Source of the DNA: Ilyomonas sp965199905
GTDB lineage: Bacteria; Bacteroidota; Bacteroidia; Chitinophagales; Chitinophagaceae
Direction: 5' to 3'
Assembly (NCBI GenBank): GCA_965199905.1
Contig: OZ241366.1
Span: forward strand, 3,410,001 to 3,474,000
Length of the DNA stretch: 64,000 nucleotides
Part shown: in pieces, positions 9,861 to 18,744 of the stretch
Layout of the letters: every line of letters begins with the position of its first letter
Numbering within the stretch: the stretch's first letter is position 1
Program-made: the position numbers and the translations under genes
The notes under the pieces: model-generated
Databases searched by the model: none
Told to the model about the DNA's origin: nothing
The model's input: only the letters and a program-made list of their open reading frames with translations

Positions 9861-11483
9861 TTACTCGGATGAACAATCTGCTGCCGGGCAACTGGAAGGA
9901 TTATCCGTAGTTACCGGCGCATTGTGAGGCAGGGTAGAAGTATAAGAGGTTACGCGCTTGTTTTCGCATTCAATGAACATATCATTGTGCAGATTGGTTA
10001 CCTGGTTGGTAAGGATGGTTTGGAAATAGGTAGTTGCCCGTTGCACCATGTATATCTGAACATCTTTGGAGTTGGTATATGGAGTTCCAAAGTTGCTCTG
10101 AAAAGGCTTGCATAGCACGCATTTATTGTTGGTATTGCGTATGCGGGGATATTTAGGCGGTATGCCGCAGGAAATACAGGTAACATCCGCATCCAATCCA
10201 TGTTCCATTTGGCAGTCAACATTCACCTCAATCTTTTTATTGATGGCTAAGTTGTGAAAGAGATCGTACATACCCTTCGAGCCGATGCCAATAAGGTCAA
10301 ATGTACTTTCGACTCCATCCAATTGGTAAGGAGTGGGACTGTTTAAAAGGCAACTGGTATCGGAATTATAAGGTGTATAATTTACCTGTACCACAACGCC
10401 GGTTCTTGGATCTTTAACGAATATTGTCGCATTCGGGGCAAACTTAATTTTTGTTATTTCAATTGGAAGCGTGGAATCCTTAGAGCCATGAAAAGCAATC
10501 ATGGGTGGGATAATGGTATTACCGTAATCCGACCAAAAATCCTGTATATGGTATGTGTTCGTTGCAGAATTGTAATAATTGATAGGAATGGTCATCTGTC
10601 CCCACATATTAAATACACCTTTGATTAAAGGACGGTAGTCGTTATTGACGCCGGCGTTTAAGCCGCCGTAATAGTAATCAATATCTACAGCTCCTAAAGC
10701 CTGCGCTATGGTGGACGAACCGACCGAAGGGAAGACAGCTGCAATCTGAGCTGCATTATAATAAGCAGAATGAAGGGCGATGATGCTACCTGCACTATTG
10801 CCACCCAGAAATATCCTTGTTGTATCTATCTGATAGGGATCATTAGGAAAATCTAATGAACTTCGGCGCTGATGGCGGATAATACTTCTGATAGCGCCAC
10901 GTGCGTCCTGAAAGGCACGGTATTCAGCCAGTTGCTGCTGTGAGGTTAAATAATACCCGAAGGGATCTATGTATCTGCCTGTACGGTACTCTACTACATA
11001 AGCTACATAGCCACGTTTAGCGAATTCCTGTGCAATAGCTCCTATGCCACCTAATGTAGAATCGCCAATATCTGGCTTTTTACAATCATCGAAACCTCCT
11101 CCATGAAACAGGATTATCGCCGGAAACAAACAACCCTTTGTTGTCTTGCCGTTTATTGAAACAGGATAATAAACAACATAAGTAAGATTGGAGTCTATTA
11201 AATCGCAATGAACTTTTCCGTCTGTAACATCTGCGTTACACAGTTCGTCGAAATTATTGGCAGGTGGATACTTAACATCTGATATAGCGGAAGATGCTGT
11301 TTTTTTGTATGAAATCTTAGAAGAGTTTGTGATCGGATTTATGAATTGTTTTACAGTGTATTGAGTATCAGTGAAGTTAATTGACCCATAACTGGCATAA
11401 GTGTAAGAAAGGCAGTCCTGCGTTTGCGAGTAACTTACACTGCTATACAAAATAAATAGCATGTAAAAATATTTTATAAGCAA
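9861..11483 (-). CDS. Secreted alpha/beta hydrolase, esterase/lipase-like (copy H1)
   Basis: 540 residues. Carboxylesterase-type motifs: oxyanion-hole HGGG at 127-130, nucleophile Ser230 in FLGGNSAGS, probable Asp336 in FHGSKDST and His428 in DCQMEHGLD. A cysteine-containing signature (CLFPAIILFHGGGFDDC) is shared with the two paralogues. The N-terminus has a signal peptide ending VSYSQ. The protein ends in a Cys-containing tail (SSCPAADCSSE) and has no T9SS sorting domain. The start is uncertain: the frame opens with TTG at 11483, the first ATG (11462) gives a very short uncharged signal, and the position matching the ATG of paralogue H3 reads ACA. It is 30 bp upstream of delta-60 copy D1. 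The substrate is not known. Confidence 0.85.
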   Translation of the reverse strand: MLIKYFYMLFILYSSVSYSQTQDCLSYTYASYGSINFTDTQYTVKQFINPITNSSKISYKKTASSAISDVKYPPANNFDELCNADVTDGKVHCDLIDSNLTYVVYYPVSINGKTTKGCLFPAIILFHGGGFDDCKKPDIGDSTLGGIGAIAQEFAKRGYVAYVVEYRTGRYIDPFGYYLTSQQQLAEYRAFQDARGAIRSIIRHQRRSSLDFPNDPYQIDTTRIFLGGNSAGSIIALHSAYYNAAQIAAVFPSVGSSTIAQALGAVDIDYYYGGLNAGVNNDYRPLIKGVFNMWGQMTIPINYYNSATNTYHIQDFWSDYGNTIIPPMIAFHGSKDSTLPIEITKIKFAPNATIFVKDPRTGVVVQVNYTPYNSDTSCLLNSPTPYQLDGVESTFDLIGIGSKGMYDLFHNLAINKKIEVNVDCQMEHGLDADVTCISCGIPPKYPRIRNTNNKCVLCKPFQSNFGTPYTNSKDVQIYMVQRATTYFQTILTNQVTNLHNDMFIECENKRVTSYTSTLPHNAPVTTDNPSSCPAADCSSE

Positions 11484-11534
11484 CCATTTTGTTTTAATGA
11501 CTAAAAGTAAACATTCTTATATCCCTCCCAAACA

Positions 11535-11554
11535 AAAATTAAATTTTCCTTAAA
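11535..11554 (-). promoter_or_regulatory. 20-bp element upstream of hydrolase H1 (copy A)
   Basis: AAAATTAAATTTTCCTTAAA on the plus strand, about 52 bp before the H1 start. A near-identical 20-mer lies 57 bp upstream of H3 (18601-18620), and a third copy is at 19204-19223. Matching spacing before two paralogous operons suggests a promoter or operator. That role is inferred; the similarity is seen directly. Confidence 0.45.
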
Positions 11555-11703
11555 CCACTCCTTATATAATAACTTTTTCTACTTTCATCCTCGTTTCTAA
11601 ACAAAACGATTTCTTTCCGCCTTTGCTGGTGTTCTTCACCGTCAAAATTCATCACTTCTCTCGCAGGCTTCCCTACAGAGGCAGCCGGTTCTGTAAAAGG
11701 AAG

Positions 11704-11732
11704 AAAGCCGGACATACATCATCCGGCTTTTT
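11704..11732 (-). terminator. Terminator after delta-60 copy D2
   Basis: Stem AAAGCCGGA / TCCGGCTTT with a 9-nt loop (centre near 11717), just downstream of the D2 stop on the minus strand. It separates the D2 unit from the H1 unit, in keeping with separate transcripts. Confidence 0.7.
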
Positions 11733-11753
11733 ATAGCAATCATATAGTTTCTC

Positions 11754-13562
11754 TTATTCCTTCACAAACTTCAGCACTTCCGTTTTGCTGCCGGTGGTAA
11801 TGTTTACGTAGTAGGTACCCGCCTGCATGTTGGCGCCAAGCTGCGAGCGGTATTGCCCACTGCCTGTGCTTACGACCCTTGCCAGCACGTTGCCGCTGCC
11901 ATCTGTAATGCTTATGTTTGCTGTTTCGTTATTTGGTAAGCCTTGTACCGTTACATAACTTTTAGCCGGGTTGGGAAATACACTTGCCGTGTTGGCAGTA
12001 TTGTCTGCACTTACCACTTCACTATAGCGTATTACGCCATCTGTGCTTACGGCTTTGATGCGGTAATAGTTGCTGCCTTGTAATAAACGGGAGTTGGTGA
12101 GGGAATAATCTTTCAGGTTGGCTACACCACTTACTTTAGCCACTTGTGTAAAGCCGGATGTGTCGTTGGGGCTTTGCTCTACTGTATAGTAAGCAATCTG
12201 ATCTTCTGCCGGTAAACCTTTCCAGTTCAACGTGTGGTTTTGTAACCAGCGTTTGATGCGTACGATGAGCGAGACCTTTACAGGGTAATCATAATAGCGT
12301 GAAAGAGTATTTACAAAATCCAGATCATTCAAATCGCTGGCTGCAAGAATAATCTTTCCGTCAGACTGCAACAGGGCACCGCATGTTGTTTCGTCGTGTC
12401 CAAAATCAGCAGTTGTTTTGCCATTGGTCCCAAAAGTAGAATCGAAAGAACCATTTGCATTGAGGAAAGCTAAGGCAAAATCAGCATTGGGATGATCTGT
12501 ATAAGCATAACCTGTTACAATAATTTTATCTTGATTAGGTAACAGAAGCTTCGTGCTATATCCATTGATGCCGCCAAAAACAATCGTCTTTTTGCCATCA
12601 GCATCAAATGAGTTGTCTAAAGTTCCGTTAGGTAAATATCGAAGGACTGCTATTTGATTGTTTCCTTCATTGTCTTGCGTATTTCCAGAGGCGATAATCT
12701 TTCCGGTTTCGTCTACAGCCAGGCTGTTTATATACATGCCTAAAAAGTAAAACCCTACAGATGTGATAATTGTACCACCATCGCCAAATTCTTGGTCTAA
12801 CGTGCCATTGGCTAAATAACGGGTTAGCAGCAAATTCATATTCGAATGGGAACTGCCTCCTGCTAATATTTTACCGTCTGGTTGTAAGGCTACAGAATAC
12901 GCGCTGGCATTAATACTGGGATTTTCAACATACCCAAGACCATTTCCGAAGCTTGCATCCAGACTTCCATTGGTATTGAAACGTGCGAGAAGGAGCTTGC
13001 TTGAGCCATTACCGGCGATAACAAGCTTACCATCTTTCTGCACAGTAATAGCGTTGACAGTTTCGCTTCCTCCTAAGTCCAATATTACTTTACCCAATAA
13101 ACCAAAGCTTTCATCTAGTTCGCCATTAGGTAGATAGCGAGCAATAAGAATATCCGTACTAAAAAAATCGGTGCCACCATTTTTATTTAATTTATCTCCA
13201 ATTCCGGCAGCTATGATTTTTCCATCTGGCTGTGTTGCAATATTGGTCCAGCCGTTTCCAACGCCAAATATGTAGACGGAAAGATCTACACTGGTGACAA
13301 CTTTTCCTTTATCACCAAATGTTAAATCAATGGAACCATTTTTATTATAACGCTCAAGCACGAACCGCTGGTTTGAAGAATCTTCGCCGCCGGCAATTAC
13401 TTTGTCATCTGGTTGTATGGCAGAAGAAAAAATGAGAGTACCATTACCCGACGTTATAGCGGCTCCACTAGCACCATAACTTTTGTCAATTGTACCAGGT
13501 TGTTGGGCATTAGCGGTTGTTAAAAGGGCTATGCCAATAAAAAGAGTAAAAAAATGTTTCAT
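11754..13562 (-). CDS. Delta-60 repeat protein with T9SS type A sorting domain (copy D2)
   Basis: 602 residues, signal peptide MKHFFTLFIGIALLTTANAQ. Seven delta-60 motifs: IDKSYGASG, IDLTFGDKG, LDESFGLLG, LDASFGNGL, LDQEFGDGG, LDNSFDADG and FDSTFGTNG, alternating with QPDGKIIAAG-like strands. The stalk and C-terminal sorting domain (from about residue 420, ending EVLKFVKE) are nearly identical to D1 and D3, while the repeat region is clearly more diverged. The last 180 residues therefore look homogenised or under strong constraint, whereas the propeller has diversified. It is 29 bp downstream of hydrolase H2, with its own terminator at 11704-11732. Predicted surface protein with no known activity. 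Confidence 0.9.
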   Translation of the reverse strand: MKHFFTLFIGIALLTTANAQQPGTIDKSYGASGAAITSGNGTLIFSSAIQPDDKVIAGGEDSSNQRFVLERYNKNGSIDLTFGDKGKVVTSVDLSVYIFGVGNGWTNIATQPDGKIIAAGIGDKLNKNGGTDFFSTDILIARYLPNGELDESFGLLGKVILDLGGSETVNAITVQKDGKLVIAGNGSSKLLLARFNTNGSLDASFGNGLGYVENPSINASAYSVALQPDGKILAGGSSHSNMNLLLTRYLANGTLDQEFGDGGTIITSVGFYFLGMYINSLAVDETGKIIASGNTQDNEGNNQIAVLRYLPNGTLDNSFDADGKKTIVFGGINGYSTKLLLPNQDKIIVTGYAYTDHPNADFALAFLNANGSFDSTFGTNGKTTADFGHDETTCGALLQSDGKIILAASDLNDLDFVNTLSRYYDYPVKVSLIVRIKRWLQNHTLNWKGLPAEDQIAYYTVEQSPNDTSGFTQVAKVSGVANLKDYSLTNSRLLQGSNYYRIKAVSTDGVIRYSEVVSADNTANTASVFPNPAKSYVTVQGLPNNETANISITDGSGNVLARVVSTGSGQYRSQLGANMQAGTYYVNITTGSKTEVLKFVKE

Positions 13563-13591
13563 GATTGTTTTTGTTTGTGTAACAATTTAAA

Positions 13592-14956
13592 TTATGGGAA
13601 GGGTGGACAAATTGTAGAATTAGAACAACCTCCCGCATCCGCTGTGCTGCATTTGATTCGTTTGTTTTCACAATCAACAAACTTGGTTGTGGTTAACGAA
13701 CTGTAGATGCTATTATCTACTGCTTGAAAAAAAGTGGCTGCCCGTGCTGCAAAATAATCTTCTAAGCTAGCTTCTGTAGGAGATGTGATTCCAAAATCAG
13801 CACCACCACTTTCTAGTCCATGCCCCATATCGCAGTCTAAATAAAACTCTGTAGGCTTTGCCGCAACTTTAAACATGTCGTAAATATCTTGGGAACCCAA
13901 AATATAGCCGCTTGGTCCAGGATTTGCGCGGTTAATGGTAAAAGCAGAAGAAGTATTTAAGCAAAAAGTTGTAGAATTGTATTTACCACTCTGAAATGTC
14001 AATGGCGGGAAGGTCAAATCCTCATGCGTATAAACAAATGTCTGGTCTTGTCCTCCACAAAAAGCAATAATTGGAGGCATAGGATTATCCGCCACAAAAA
14101 AGAAACTACCCGGATTAGTTAGATTAGCTTTAGGAATAAGAACGCCGCCCCATAAATCCAAGACTCCTTTAATTGTATACTTTACGGTTGTGTCTGCATA
14201 ATAATAGTTTTGGTTGATACTGCCCAGTACATCACTATTGCTAACACCAAAATATACAGCATCTAATAAAGAACTTTTATTGTAAAAAGCAACATTCATA
14301 GCGGTAACACTTCCTGCACTGTTACCACCAATATATATTTTACCTGTATCAATTCTATAAGGCTCCTGCGCTGCGATCTCACGTTTTATAATACTACGGA
14401 GACAACCTCTGGCATCCTGTCCAGCCCGCCAAATGCCAAGCATTTGCTGAACTGAGTAACTATTTTGATTGGGAGGTGGAGTTAACAACACTCCCAAACG
14501 GTAATCCATAGTGATGGCTATAAAACCTCGCTTAGCAAATGATCGACAAAGTAACTGAAGTTGCGATCCATAGTAATTGCCACCGCAGTCTCTAAATCCA
14601 CCACCATGAATCAATAATATTGTGGGAAGCTTACAATTGTTCGAATAGGGAAACTTTTTTGGGTCGGGGTAATAAACCTCGTATCGAAGTTGCGTTGTAT
14701 CCTGCCGGCAATTATTAGCTACAGGATTGCAATCGGGATCTTGATTATAATGAACATCATGAAACTTTGTGTTAATAGTGAGGGGGTCAGCGTAACTATA
14801 AGTAAGACTATCTATATCTGCATCGGCAAAATAAGTAAGAGAATGATTAACATTACATTGAAGAGGAGATACGCAAGAGGGTTTTCCAGTTGTGTCCTGA
14901 GAAAATAAGGGATTAATAATTAAAGTAAGAAAGGATGCGATTAGTATAAATTTCAT
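13592..14956 (-). CDS. Secreted alpha/beta hydrolase, esterase/lipase-like (copy H2)
   Basis: 454 residues, signal peptide MKFILIASFLTLIINPLFSQ. Motifs: HGGG at 117-120 inside CKLPTILLIHGGGFRDC, Ser213 in IGGNSAGS, Asp304 in CGGQDQT and His379 in DCDMGHGLE, a plausible Ser-Asp-His triad. It is the shortest and most diverged of the three copies. It lacks part of the segment between the oxyanion-hole motif and the N-terminus, and has CGG where H1 and H3 have FHG before the Asp. It ends in a Cys-containing tail (GGCSNSTICPPFP). It lies 29 bp upstream of D2. The upstream 20-bp element is only weakly recognisable here (14999-15010). Confidence 0.87.
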   Translation of the reverse strand: MKFILIASFLTLIINPLFSQDTTGKPSCVSPLQCNVNHSLTYFADADIDSLTYSYADPLTINTKFHDVHYNQDPDCNPVANNCRQDTTQLRYEVYYPDPKKFPYSNNCKLPTILLIHGGGFRDCGGNYYGSQLQLLCRSFAKRGFIAITMDYRLGVLLTPPPNQNSYSVQQMLGIWRAGQDARGCLRSIIKREIAAQEPYRIDTGKIYIGGNSAGSVTAMNVAFYNKSSLLDAVYFGVSNSDVLGSINQNYYYADTTVKYTIKGVLDLWGGVLIPKANLTNPGSFFFVADNPMPPIIAFCGGQDQTFVYTHEDLTFPPLTFQSGKYNSTTFCLNTSSAFTINRANPGPSGYILGSQDIYDMFKVAAKPTEFYLDCDMGHGLESGGADFGITSPTEASLEDYFAARAATFFQAVDNSIYSSLTTTKFVDCENKRIKCSTADAGGCSNSTICPPFP

Positions 14957-15061
14957 GGACAGTTAGTTTTCGGAATTTAAAACTAACATTAATTATTGAA
15001 AAACAAATTTTTTCACCGCGATTTCTATGACTTGCGCAAATAAAATACAAATACTCACACT

Positions 15062-15093
15062 ATCCGGAGAGTTCCGCCCCGGGCTCTCCGGAT
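15062..15093. repeat. REP-like palindrome, copy 1
   Basis: Arms ATCCGGAGAG and CTCTCCGGAT around the 12-nt loop TTCCGCCCCGGG. The same element flanks the decayed REP-associated transposase at 18652 and 19102. This copy lies between units 2 and 3 of the hydrolase/delta-60 cluster, downstream of D3, where it could also act as a terminator hairpin. Confidence 0.85.
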
Positions 15094-15140
15094 GCTCAAT
15101 AAAAGCCCCACATCTTACCACTACTCACCATTCACTATCC

Positions 15141-16976
15141 TCATTCCTTCACAAACTTCAGCACTTCTGTTTTGCTGCCGGTGGTAATGTTGAGGTAATA
15201 CGTACCCGGCTGCATGTTGCTGCCCAGCGGCGAGCGGTATTGCCCACTGCCACTGCTTACGCCTCTTGACAGCACATTGCCGCTGCCATCTTTAATGCTT
15301 ATGTTAGCCGTTTCGTTATTTGATAAACCCTGAACGGTTACATAGTTCTTAGCGGGGTTGGGAAATACACTTGCCGTGTTGGATGTATTGTCTGCACTCA
15401 CCACTTCACTATACCTTATCACACCATCGGTGCTTACGGCTTTGATGCGGTAATAGTTGGTGCCATCAAGCAAACGGCTGTTGGTGAGGGAATAGTTTTT
15501 CAGGTTGGCTGCGCCGCTTACTTTAGCTACGGGCGTAAAGCCCGATGTGCCGTCGGCGCTTTGCTCTACGGTGTAGTAAGCAATCTTGTCTTCCGCAGGA
15601 AGGCCTTTCCAAGAAAGTGTATGATTTTGTAACCAGCGTTTGATGCGTACGATCAGAGACACTTTTTGAGGGTAGCCGTAGTAGCGGGTATAGAAAAGAT
15701 TATAATTATCTTCTAAGTAGGAATAGCCGGTTACCAGTATTTTGCCATCTGGCTGGATAGCCGCATTGTAGGGAACATCCGAGCCACCGATACCTGTTAT
15801 TTCAATTCCTTGATTACCAAATTCAGTATATAGAGAGCCATTTAAATGATAACTAATAACAGTAAGTAGGTAATTGTTGCCATCGGTAGTCGTACTGCCA
15901 GCTACTATCAATTTATCTTTCTTCTCTCCACCAATCAATATTTTTTTTCCTTCTGAAAATTGGGAAAATGTCGTACTATTTATACCGCCCTCTCCAAAGG
16001 TTTTATCCAAACTTCCATCCACATTATAACGGGCAATCGTAAGTCTTGTGTTAATCACTCCATTTGAAGTTCCTGCCACTGTAATTTTCCCATCATCCTG
16101 TATCGTTAAACTGTTTATGTAAGCACTATTATTAAGCGGGTTAGTTGAGTTTCCTATTGTTGTAGAAACAATACCAGTCCCGTTAAAACTTTTATCGTAA
16201 CTCCCATCCGAATTATATCGCTCCAGATAGAAGATTCTGTCGCTTGATGAGATACCTGCATATCCGGCTGCCACAATCTTCCCATCTTTTTGTAACGCAA
16301 TGCCATTCGCCACTCCTCTATTCTTACTCAGCACGATTCCACCATTTCCGTAGGTTTCATCTTTCTCGCCATCCGGCAGAAAACGAGCTGTATAGAACTT
16401 AAAAATGTTCTGATCGGCATCAGTAAACACCCTGCCGCCGATAAGAAACTTACCATCGGGCTGCAGGGTAAGCGAACCTGCCGATTCCATATCGTAACCG
16501 AATGTGGCAGTAGCCGTACCATTGCTGCCAAACGAAGAATCTACCGTGCCATCGGGCAGAAACCGGGCAAACGCTACATAGGAATCATCCAGACCTATGT
16601 ACAGCTCTCCGCTGGCGAGAATTTTACCATCGGGCTGCAGGGCAAGAGAGGAAATGAAGGAGTAGTCCTGCGCTTTTTTCTGGAGTGGGAACACCACGTA
16701 AGTACTACCGCCTTTGCCGAAAGAAAGATCGGGCGTACCGTCAGGCATCAGAGCGCTAATCCGAAAAGCGCTGAAGAATCCTCCGTATGCTCCTCTATTC
16801 CCGCTGATGATTTTGCTCTGTTTGGTAACCACAAGAGCGCCCTGACCGACAGGGTCATTGCCCGGCGGAGTGGTAAGGATGCCCTTTACACCGAACGATG
16901 CATCTAAGGTGCCTGGCTGCTGAGCATGCAAAGCCATGGTAAGTAATAAGAGAAAAGAAAAGAGTAGAGATTTCAT
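15141..16976 (-). CDS. Delta-60 repeat protein with T9SS type A sorting domain (copy D3)
   Basis: 611 residues, signal peptide MKSLLFSFLLLLTMALHAQ. Seven delta-60 motifs in the same order and style as D1: LDASFGVKG, PDLSFGKGG, VDSSFGSNG, KDETYGNGG, YDKSFNGTG, LDKTFGEGG and LYTEFGNQG. The stalk (LSWKGLPAEDKIAYYTVEQS) and the T9SS domain end in EVLKFVKE. D1 and D3 agree along the whole protein, so they are closer to each other than to D2. This matches the H1-H3 relationship and points to duplication of whole two-gene units. It lies 41 bp downstream of H3. Predicted Sec- and T9SS-dependent surface protein. Confidence 0.9.
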   Translation of the reverse strand: MKSLLFSFLLLLTMALHAQQPGTLDASFGVKGILTTPPGNDPVGQGALVVTKQSKIISGNRGAYGGFFSAFRISALMPDGTPDLSFGKGGSTYVVFPLQKKAQDYSFISSLALQPDGKILASGELYIGLDDSYVAFARFLPDGTVDSSFGSNGTATATFGYDMESAGSLTLQPDGKFLIGGRVFTDADQNIFKFYTARFLPDGEKDETYGNGGIVLSKNRGVANGIALQKDGKIVAAGYAGISSSDRIFYLERYNSDGSYDKSFNGTGIVSTTIGNSTNPLNNSAYINSLTIQDDGKITVAGTSNGVINTRLTIARYNVDGSLDKTFGEGGINSTTFSQFSEGKKILIGGEKKDKLIVAGSTTTDGNNYLLTVISYHLNGSLYTEFGNQGIEITGIGGSDVPYNAAIQPDGKILVTGYSYLEDNYNLFYTRYYGYPQKVSLIVRIKRWLQNHTLSWKGLPAEDKIAYYTVEQSADGTSGFTPVAKVSGAANLKNYSLTNSRLLDGTNYYRIKAVSTDGVIRYSEVVSADNTSNTASVFPNPAKNYVTVQGLSNNETANISIKDGSGNVLSRGVSSGSGQYRSPLGSNMQPGTYYLNITTGSKTEVLKFVKE

Positions 16977-17017
16977 ATTGTATCTGGTTTTACTGGTAAA
17001 ACAAATGTTATAAACGT

Positions 17018-18544
17018 TTATTCCTCATCAGGATATTTTAAGGTTACAGGCGGGCATGGAGTATTGCAGTTACCACATGTATTTGGATCTACATCAGGGT
17101 TATCGGTTGACACTTGCGAATTGGGATAGGAGAACTTCCTGAAGTTTTCTAAATCGTAAAAAATATCATTGTGCAGCAACCCTTCTTTACCTGTTAATAT
17201 CGCTTGGAAAAAGATGGCTGCTCGCTGTATAATATATTCAGTCGTTTGTTCGGCTGTTGTAGCACTTGTACCAAAATTACTAGTAAAAACGTAGTCTGGT
17301 TCAGGTGGATCCTGCTTTGGCTTATCTAGACCATGCCCCATATTACAGTCTATAAGAAGCTCTATCCGTTTTTGAGGAGAAAAGGAATGAAAGATATCAT
17401 AAATTCCTTTTGAGCCAGCGCCATATAAGTCTATTCCATTTGGGCCTGTTGTATTTACATCAAGTTTAAAAGGACTGCTGAGCAGACATGTTGTTTCACT
17501 GTTCAGTGTCTTGCCATTCGGTAGTTTAGGATTTACAGGAGAAAAAGTTATTGGATTAATATCAATAGGCAGCGTACCGTCGGCCTGCCCGTGAAAGCCA
17601 ATTATGGGTGGAAGAATTGTATTGTTATTGTTAATCCAGAAATCTTTATAATTACCGTTGACAGCATAACTTTTTGGTAAAGCCATCTGTCCCCACATAT
17701 CTAATACGCCTTTTACTCTTGACTGGTATTCAATAGTAGGAGCACCATAGTAATAATCTGCATCAATAGGACCTAAAGCATTAGCTATTGTAACAGTACC
17801 GACAGCCGGAAAAACGGCTGCAATCTGATTTGCATTATAATATGCAGTATGCAGAGCTATTATGCTGCCTGCGCTGTTCCCACCTAAAAAGATTCGGGAA
17901 AGATCAATATGATACAGATCATTTTGAAATAGCGAGGTTTGATTTTGCTGGTGATATATAATACTCCGTATGGCACCACGAGCATCTTGGAACGCTCTGT
18001 ATTCAGCCAGTAGTTGCTGTGCCGAAAGATAAGTGAATGTTGGATCTAGGTAACGCCCGGTCCTGTATTCTACTACAAATGCTACGTAACCTCTTGCTGC
18101 AAAACCTTGCGCAATTAGCCCCAAAGCGCTGCCCGCATCACCACCGCCGTTGCAATCGGAAAAGCCCCCTCCATGAAAGAGAATAATTGCCGGGAATACA
18201 CAACTCGTAGCAACTGCTCCGCTACTGATTCTGGTTTTTGGATAATATACCAGATATGTAATAGTTGATGCACTTAATAAGCAAGTTAAACTTGCATTTT
18301 TGTTACATTTCTCATTTCCTGCCGTAGCCGGATATTTAGGATCTGACATGTTGGGATCAGCTGTTGGTCCTGGCAACCCATCTCCATTACTATCTTTTAA
18401 ATAGGATATTGGCGATGTTGCTTCTACTGTGTATTGGATCGTTGTAAAGTCAACAGAACCATATCCTTGAATAGTCTGAGGAATACACTGCGAAAAACCA
18501 AAATAACAGGTATGTAGAAAGAAGAGTAAGGCTAACCATTTCAT
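17018..18544 (-). CDS. Secreted alpha/beta hydrolase, esterase/lipase-like (copy H3)
   Basis: 508 residues, signal peptide MKWLALLFFLHTCYFGFSQ with a clear ATG at 18544. Catalytic motifs: HGGG at 124-127 within CVFPAIILFHGGGFSDC, Ser224 in FLGGNSAGS, Asp322 in FHGQADGT and His404 in DCNMGHGLD. The helix motif EYRAFQDARGAIRSI is typical of carboxylesterase/acetyl-hydrolase relatives. It ends in a Cys-rich tail (TCGNCNTPCPP). No sorting domain. It is 41 bp upstream of D3 and has the shared 20-bp element 57 bp upstream of its start. It could act on ester-linked substituents of polysaccharides or on lipids; the sequence does not decide. Confidence 0.88.
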   Translation of the reverse strand: MKWLALLFFLHTCYFGFSQCIPQTIQGYGSVDFTTIQYTVEATSPISYLKDSNGDGLPGPTADPNMSDPKYPATAGNEKCNKNASLTCLLSASTITYLVYYPKTRISSGAVATSCVFPAIILFHGGGFSDCNGGGDAGSALGLIAQGFAARGYVAFVVEYRTGRYLDPTFTYLSAQQLLAEYRAFQDARGAIRSIIYHQQNQTSLFQNDLYHIDLSRIFLGGNSAGSIIALHTAYYNANQIAAVFPAVGTVTIANALGPIDADYYYGAPTIEYQSRVKGVLDMWGQMALPKSYAVNGNYKDFWINNNNTILPPIIGFHGQADGTLPIDINPITFSPVNPKLPNGKTLNSETTCLLSSPFKLDVNTTGPNGIDLYGAGSKGIYDIFHSFSPQKRIELLIDCNMGHGLDKPKQDPPEPDYVFTSNFGTSATTAEQTTEYIIQRAAIFFQAILTGKEGLLHNDIFYDLENFRKFSYPNSQVSTDNPDVDPNTCGNCNTPCPPVTLKYPDEE

Positions 18545-18600
18545 AAGCTGATAAATTGTTTAAAATTAAAAATAACTGGTTTGCAGGAACTTCCAAATTG

Positions 18601-18620
18601 AAAATTAAAATTTCCTTAAA
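18601..18620 (-). promoter_or_regulatory. 20-bp element upstream of hydrolase H3 (copy B)
   Basis: AAAATTAAAATTTCCTTAAA on the plus strand, one or two mismatches from copies A and C, 57 bp before the H3 ATG. Proposed promoter or operator of the hydrolase/delta-60 unit, by position only. Confidence 0.45.
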
Positions 18621-18651
18621 ATATTCTTCATATACTCATTTTCCCTGCTCA

Positions 18652-18680
18652 CCGGAGAGTTCCGCCCCGGGCTCTCCCGA
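18652..18680. repeat. REP-like palindrome, copy 2
   Basis: CCGGAGAG - TTCCGCCCCGGG - CTCTCCCG, with one mismatch in the right arm. A second small hairpin (CCAGTC TCC GACTGG) follows. It lies on one side of the RAYT relic, inverted relative to copy 3. Confidence 0.8.
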
Positions 18681-18744
18681 TGTCTCAAAAATGCCAGTCT
18701 CCGACTGGTTACCACCACAAAAGCCATTTCCATATTAGAACCAT

